From the NCBI GenBank assembly GCA_025980765.1, contig JAICXB010000025.1, positions 1 through 61,326 on the forward strand: 61,326 nucleotides of DNA, written 5' to 3'. Under the pieces are notes generated by a model. That model saw nothing but the letters and a program-made list of their open reading frames with translations, did no database searches and was not told the DNA's origin. This DNA is from Terriglobales bacterium (GTDB lineage: Bacteria; Acidobacteriota; Terriglobia; Terriglobales; Acidobacteriaceae). The position numbers and the translations under genes are program-made. Positions within the stretch are counted from its first letter, which is position 1, and each line of letters begins with the position of its first letter. Below, in pieces: positions 56,654-61,326 of this stretch.

Positions 56654-57034
56654 TTAGATTTGATAGATGCGTACTTCCCGCATGGGGAAATCAGCGCGAT
56701 TGAGGGTTACCAGCGTGTAATGGTTGTCGATCGCAGTGGCAGCGATCAGGCAATCGGGGGTACCCAGCGCGATCCCCCGGCGCGCGAAACGATTCCGAAA
56801 TTCGCCGGCCAACCGCCCAATCTCCTGGGAACTTCGCAGGAACCGAAAAGAGGAAAGCAATTGCTCTACGATTGGAATCTGCGCTTCGTTGGCTCCTGAA
56901 TAAAGCTCCGCAGCCACTACCGCGCAGTAAGCGAGATCGTCCCCGTTTCTCTGAAACGAGCGGATCAGATCAACCTCTTCGGGCCGTTTTCTTAGAGCGC
57001 CGATCAGAACGCTTGTGTCCAGCAGAAGGTCCAT
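56654..57034 (-). CDS. vapC: PIN-domain ribonuclease toxin, VapC-type
   Basis: 126 aa with the four acidic PIN residues: Asp6 ([10 protein letters not shown]), Glu43 (AAELYSG), Asp94 ([11 protein letters not shown]) and Asp115 (LNRADF). Predicted Mg2+-dependent RNase toxin. The antitoxin-like gene lies upstream and overlaps it by 65 bases, unusually long for such a pair. Confidence 0.88.
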   Translation of the reverse strand: MDLLLDTSVLIGALRKRPEEVDLIRSFQRNGDDLAYCAVVAAELYSGANEAQIPIVEQLLSSFRFLRSSQEIGRLAGEFRNRFARRGIALGTPDCLIAATAIDNHYTLVTLNRADFPMREVRIYQI

Positions 57035-57299
57035 TCCACAATCGCTTCAGTTTTTCACTTTCAATTCTTGCATCTTTACTTCGCAACTCGTGTACCCACT
57101 TTGCAGGGTTGGTCCAGTGCGGAGATGCTTCATCGGTGAACACCCCTTCCGCGGCTTCCAGCGCGTTTTCGAACCTCCGGCGCCGAATCTCGCGATCGAT
57201 GAGTTCGGCCACCAAGGCGCTCCGGCCGCGTTTTCCTACCATGCGGTCCAACTCAGCGGTGAGTTCTTCCGGAACGACGATGTGCACGCGGCGAGTCAT
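56970..57299 (-). CDS. Ribbon-helix-helix antitoxin-like protein
   Basis: 109 aa. The N-terminal ribbon-helix-helix MTRRVHIVVPEELTAELDRM with RGRSALVAELIDREIRRRRF is DNA-binding. The C-terminal part is Lys/Arg-rich and would neutralise VapC; a chromosomal VapB-like role is inferred from position. The frame runs 65 bases into vapC, so the last 20 residues share DNA with the toxin's N-terminus. Confidence 0.75.
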   Translation of the reverse strand: MTRRVHIVVPEELTAELDRMVGKRGRSALVAELIDREIRRRRFENALEAAEGVFTDEASPHWTNPAKWVHELRSKDARIESEKLKRLWNGPSAGHKRSDRRSKKTARRG

Positions 57300-57359
57300 A
57301 GTCCCACTCCAAGGTTAACATATCGGTGGGCCTACGCTGGAAGGGATCCGAAGGCAGGA

Positions 57360-60300
57360 CTACTGCCGGCGATGCAGCGCCTGAGTCTCGGTCTCTGCTC
57401 CTCGATCATTCATCATTTCAAACAGCGCCATGATTTGATAGCTGGCATCGCTCGCGGCCCGCACTCGCTTTGCAATCTCTTGCTCAAGATCTTTGATCGC
57501 TCTGCTGTCGAGCGCCGGCATTTCGGCGATGCGGACCAGGGCAGGAAGCGCCATCCACCACAGCAGGCATTCGAACTTCTCTTTGTTGAAGTAGCGGACT
57601 CCCTCGTATTCATGAACGTCGATTAGCCAGGCCACGTCAGGATCGTGCAGCCAACTGAAAGGAGCCCGCGCCGATGGAGCTGCTCCCGGCAGCCATGCTT
57701 GATTGGCGAGAACAGCTCGCACCCGCGCTGCGGCCCGCCAGTGGGCCTCGTCTTTATCATTCATTCCCAACGCGACGAATGCTGCGGCCAGGGGCTGGCG
57801 CAGATGCAGCGCATCGAAGAGTTTTGCCGCACTCTGGTCGGGTTCTTTGTCATCGAGAAGCTGGCCTAAGGCGCGCACTGTTGCCCATGCAATTATGGTG
57901 AGCCAAACCTGTTGGAGATGCTGCGGTTTCGATCCAGGAGCCGGTAATACTTCGCAGGCCTGCTCGGGCCAGGGATGTTGAAATGCGCGGTAAAGCTCAG
58001 GAATGCGGCTGGCGGACTTGAGAGTGCGAATGCAGCTTTCTACTGCATCGCTCAGATTTCCGCGCCATTCTGCCTGTGGGGGGACGCCGAGTTCGTGCGC
58101 GGCTTCGCTTGTGGAAAATCGCTGGACTGCCTGCAGCAAAGCGCGAAGTTGCACTGCCATGCGCCCGGACGGGTCCTGGTCCCTGGCTTGGTCGCCGTCC
58201 CCGGAAATTTTGCGTGTCTTGGAAAACTTCGCGCCGCTTTGAACAACGGATTCAACTGAAGCCTTGTTCTTGCGAAGCTGTTCCACGCTTGCTTCAGGCG
58301 CGGCCGAGTCGAACAATTGCCCTACAAGACTCAAATCCAGTAGTGCAGCAAGAGCCTGATGCACCGGCTTGAGTTGCAGGTCGCGCATAGCATCGCTCAG
58401 GCTCGGCACTCCTGTCCCGTGCAATTGCCTCCATAACTCGCCCCAGGGATGGCTCACATCGTCATGAAGCGACATCCAGTCGAGAAACACATTGCACTGG
58501 TATCCTTCGAGCTGTACGCGCATCCCTTTTTGGGAAATCTCGCCGCCACTGAAAAGATACTCCAGGCCGGTGACGGCCTCACGCGCCGCCAGGAACATCG
58601 AGGGATCCGGACAAAGCGCCTCGCTTAGAGAGCTTTGCCGAAGCGACCGTCCGCCGTCATGAGATTTTTCCGAGTAAGCGCTGGAGACGCGAATCCATCC
58701 TTCCGCGCGCGCGTAGCGGTTGTTGAATAGAACCAGTGCGCGATCGTTGCCGGAACGGTTCGAATACGCAAAGACATCCTCGTTCACGAACCCCGATTCA
58801 GTGTAGAAGTCGTAGAGTCTGAAATCCTGGACCTCCGCGAATAACCCGCGGCGATGCAGAAGAGGTGAGATCTGCCTCTCATGGCGCGCCACCAGCCATG
58901 CGTCGGGCGACTCGTCGTGGTACGCTCGACGATATTCCATTCCATATCTTTCACTGAAACCTTCTACCTGACCATGGCCAAACATGGGCAGGCCGGGCAA
59001 GGTCGCCAGCAGAGTGCATACTCCGAAGTATTTATCTCCTTTGCCAAACTGATCGACCGCCGTGCGCTCGTCGGGATTGTTCATGAAATTTACGTAGCGC
59101 TTCAGTATCTCCGGATCGAACTCCAGGGTCTTCTTTATCACGCTACGGTAGTTGGCATTCTCCTCGTCACGCAGCATGTTCATGAACGCGCTGTTATAGA
59201 CACGATGCATCCCCAGCGTCCGTACGAAATATCCTTCGAGCAGCCAGAACGCTTCCGCCAGCAGCAGAGTGCCGGGCGCTTCGACCGCGACGCGATCCAC
59301 GACCTCGCGCCAGAACTCTACCGGCATTGCGACATCGAACTCCGGCTTGGTGAGTCCGTGTTCGGCTCTGGAGGGGATCGCGCCACCGGTGCCCGGCGCC
59401 GGATACCACAGGCGTTGATAGTGCTGTTTGGCCAAAGTCATGGCGGCATCGAAGCGGATGATCGGCGATAAACGCGCGACGTGCAGGATCTTCTGAATCA
59501 CCGCTTCGCGCACTTCCCGGTTCAGGTAGTTGAGCTGCGCGGTGTCATTCCATGGGTAGCTGGTGCCATCGTTCCCGTGATACACATAACGCGTGTCGCC
59601 GGTCCCGCGATCACGACGGCGAAAGACGACGGCAGCGTCGGTTTTGTCGTAGTAGTGATCTTCTATTTTGATTTCTACACGGCCATCGGTAGACAGATCG
59701 GGTCCTTCGAAGCGATACACCGGAAATGGCGGATAGGAGATCGAGATAAACCAATCCGGGTGCTCAATCACCCAGCTCGAATCGATGCCCATGTGGTTGG
59801 GGACCATGTCGCTGCCCAAGCGGATGCCGCGATGGCCCGCGCGATCCCGCAAAGCGAGATATGCATCGTTGCCGCCGAGATCGTCGGCGATCTCGTAGTC
59901 GAACAGAGAGTACGCCGATGCGGCCGCCTCCGGGTTGCCGGTCAGTTGCTTGATTTGCTGTGACGCGCGGCTGCGCTGCCATAACCCGATTAACCAGAGC
60001 GCGTTGAAACCGCGACGGGCCAGCTTATCCAGCTCTTGGTCGGGTACCTGATCCAGGCGGCGAACGTCGCGCGCGTAGGCTTTCGACAGCTGATGCAGCC
60101 AGACAAACGCGCTCTTCGCGATCATGACGGTGCGCGGCATCCAGTCCACATCCGGACTGAAGCGCTCGTATTCCGGCTCTTTCAGGTTGTAGCGGGGAAT
60201 AGCAGCGGCGCTGGAGTCTCCGCGGTCCTGCTGGTTCCCAAAATGGTCGGCATGTCCCTCCTGCGGATGGAATCGCATCCAGATGGCGATCTCTTCTTCC

Positions 60301-61052
60301 TTGAAGATGTCCAGCGCGACGAGTATGCGCCGAATGAGATCGCCGATGACTTCCGGCCACTTCTCCCGCATGAAGGCGAGCTGCCCTTCCAGCGAATCGG
60401 GAGCGGCCAATGCCGGAGCGCGGAGGAAATCGATGAGGTTCTGATGCTCCGGCCCGAATCGAGGGCGAGTCTGGAAATACGCCTTGAGATCGGAAGTGAT
60501 CGCCTTATATGCGCTGCGCTGCCGCAGTAGCTCGTCGTCGAAGAGTTCGGCAAAGCGGCGGAACGCGGGATTCACGTTCGCCAGCCACAACATCATTAAT
60601 TCTTCGAGGGCGATGGCGCGGTGGGGAGTGTCACCAGTAGAAGATTGGAGCCACTGCTGCGCAGTTCTCTGGCCGCGATAAACCTCAACCGGGGGGAACT
60701 GAGAGGTGAATTCCCGCAGAGTATTGTCCAGAGCTTCGCGTCCCAGTCGCTGCTCAAACCATCCCAGAGCATCGAGCATCACCCGAGGATCGTGTTGCCC
60801 TCGATACTGCGCGACCAGAGCGTGCAGCATCTCGTCGATCAGCGCCATCGCGTTCAGCGCTCCCGGATGCACCGTGCGCGCCGGATACTTGTCCACCCCA
60901 AGCTGCCGGTTCATCTGCTCGGCAAACCGACGACTGGCGGCCACGTTCGCGAACAGAACGTTTCCCGTCCAGGAGAACAGATCTTCCTGGAAGCGATAAC
61001 GGTCTCGCGCGGCCCGGGAAACATGGAACCCGAACGTGGGAGTGCGACTCAT
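57360..61052 (-). CDS. Large alpha-amylase-family (GH13-like) protein
   Basis: 1230 aa with no signal peptide. An unrecognised N-terminal region (1-310) precedes a TIM-barrel core: DMVPNHMGID (first conserved region), IIRFDAAMTLAKQH (nucleophile Asp), LLLAEAFWLLEG (acid/base Glu) and MNNPDERTAVDQF (transition-state Asp). The long C-terminal half (about 760-1230) is mostly helical and unrecognised. Cytoplasmic alpha-glucan or trehalose-type metabolism is likely; the exact reaction is not predictable from sequence. No glycogen or trehalose genes adjoin it. Confidence 0.85.
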   Translation of the reverse strand: MSRTPTFGFHVSRAARDRYRFQEDLFSWTGNVLFANVAASRRFAEQMNRQLGVDKYPARTVHPGALNAMALIDEMLHALVAQYRGQHDPRVMLDALGWFEQRLGREALDNTLREFTSQFPPVEVYRGQRTAQQWLQSSTGDTPHRAIALEELMMLWLANVNPAFRRFAELFDDELLRQRSAYKAITSDLKAYFQTRPRFGPEHQNLIDFLRAPALAAPDSLEGQLAFMREKWPEVIGDLIRRILVALDIFKEEEIAIWMRFHPQEGHADHFGNQQDRGDSSAAAIPRYNLKEPEYERFSPDVDWMPRTVMIAKSAFVWLHQLSKAYARDVRRLDQVPDQELDKLARRGFNALWLIGLWQRSRASQQIKQLTGNPEAAASAYSLFDYEIADDLGGNDAYLALRDRAGHRGIRLGSDMVPNHMGIDSSWVIEHPDWFISISYPPFPVYRFEGPDLSTDGRVEIKIEDHYYDKTDAAVVFRRRDRGTGDTRYVYHGNDGTSYPWNDTAQLNYLNREVREAVIQKILHVARLSPIIRFDAAMTLAKQHYQRLWYPAPGTGGAIPSRAEHGLTKPEFDVAMPVEFWREVVDRVAVEAPGTLLLAEAFWLLEGYFVRTLGMHRVYNSAFMNMLRDEENANYRSVIKKTLEFDPEILKRYVNFMNNPDERTAVDQFGKGDKYFGVCTLLATLPGLPMFGHGQVEGFSERYGMEYRRAYHDESPDAWLVARHERQISPLLHRRGLFAEVQDFRLYDFYTESGFVNEDVFAYSNRSGNDRALVLFNNRYARAEGWIRVSSAYSEKSHDGGRSLRQSSLSEALCPDPSMFLAAREAVTGLEYLFSGGEISQKGMRVQLEGYQCNVFLDWMSLHDDVSHPWGELWRQLHGTGVPSLSDAMRDLQLKPVHQALAALLDLSLVGQLFDSAAPEASVEQLRKNKASVESVVQSGAKFSKTRKISGDGDQARDQDPSGRMAVQLRALLQAVQRFSTSEAAHELGVPPQAEWRGNLSDAVESCIRTLKSASRIPELYRAFQHPWPEQACEVLPAPGSKPQHLQQVWLTIIAWATVRALGQLLDDKEPDQSAAKLFDALHLRQPLAAAFVALGMNDKDEAHWRAAARVRAVLANQAWLPGAAPSARAPFSWLHDPDVAWLIDVHEYEGVRYFNKEKFECLLWWMALPALVRIAEMPALDSRAIKDLEQEIAKRVRAASDASYQIMALFEMMNDRGAETETQALHRRQ

Positions 61053-61157
61053 TCTTCTATTAGAGCAAAGTTTTGTGAAATGAGATTGCAGGCTGCCAGA
61101 ACCTCACGAAATAGGCGCTGCACCCGCCAATTCACGCATCTTAAGGAGGGCAAGGAG

Positions 61158-61326
61158 ATGCGCATGCCCGATCAAGACCGGAATGAAAGATCAGAACATC
61201 TCGAGGAAAAGCGCTTAGCCAACCAGAGCGCCGATCCCTCGCAGCAAGCCCACGATCCCGAATTCGAGATCCCCGATCCTGAGCAGGTCGATCAGGACCG
61301 TAAACGAGCAGAAGAGACCTATGGAA
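61158..61326 (+). CDS. Start of a polar, acidic protein, truncated by the window edge
   Basis: The frame from ATG 61158 runs off the window after 56 codons. AAGGAGGG and CAAGGAG lie just upstream; ATG 61164 is an alternative start. The visible part is highly charged and Gln/Asp/Glu-rich (MRMPDQDRNERSEHLEEKRL), probably disordered. Family not recognised. It is divergent from the GH13-like gene. Confidence 0.55.
   Translation, partial: MRMPDQDRNERSEHLEEKRLANQSADPSQQAHDPEFEIPDPEQVDQDRKRAEETYG

Overview
The window reads as a chromosomal segment of an Acidobacteriota bacterium, most likely class Terriglobia. Reasons: moderately high GC with strong shadow ORFs; a one-operon arginine pathway; TPR, GAF, FG-GAP and BIG2 proteins; AGGAGG-type ribosome sites; and many dispersed intergenic hairpin repeats. 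The lineage is inferred from gene style, since no rRNA lies in the window.

Layout. 1-4.7 kb: tail of an NtrY-like kinase, an enoyl-CoA hydratase, a lone receiver, ispD-ispF (isoprenoid MEP pathway) and a PilZ protein. 5.0-12.6 kb: a tight operon argR-C-B-D-F-G-H plus a short ArgA-type acetyltransferase, behind a promoter carrying ARG-box-like palindromes. 12.7-19.2 kb: small proteins, a BIG2 lipoprotein with a duplicated start region, tRNA-Ile(CAU), xseA, alr, dnaB and lexA. 19.3-22.3 kb: a complete IS1595-type mobile element with 20-bp terminal inverted repeats and an 8-bp target duplication, inserted 47 bp before the lexA start codon. It carries a transposase, a 45-aa basic ORF, a winged-helix-like protein, a tRNA-like gene with the 8/4 (allo-tRNA) fold and anticodon UAU, and a DUF3800 protein. 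22.4-38.3 kb: kynureninase-like enzyme, TPR-GAF-GGDEF-like protein, HipA-like kinase beside a dual-specificity phosphatase, S24-like regulator, ligA, 2-oxoacid dehydrogenase E2, glutamate dehydrogenase, M48 protease, LOG protein. 38.3-54.3 kb: a large TPR protein, secreted FG-GAP and other exported proteins, two TlpA-like redoxins, a two-component pair, a frameshifted di-haem oxidoreductase and a Zn-ribbon/HTH protein. 54.8-61.3 kb: typA, a VapBC-type pair, a 1230-aa GH13-like enzyme and the start of one more gene.

Two things stand out. First, the mobile element carries an allo-tRNA predicted to read AUA and bearing serine-type features (long variable arm, G73). The host's lysidine-type tRNA-Ile(CAU), which reads AUA as Ile, lies 7.5 kb away. 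Second, many of the longer gene-free spacers are built from a short word repeated and then mirrored into a hairpin, with a different word in most spacers.
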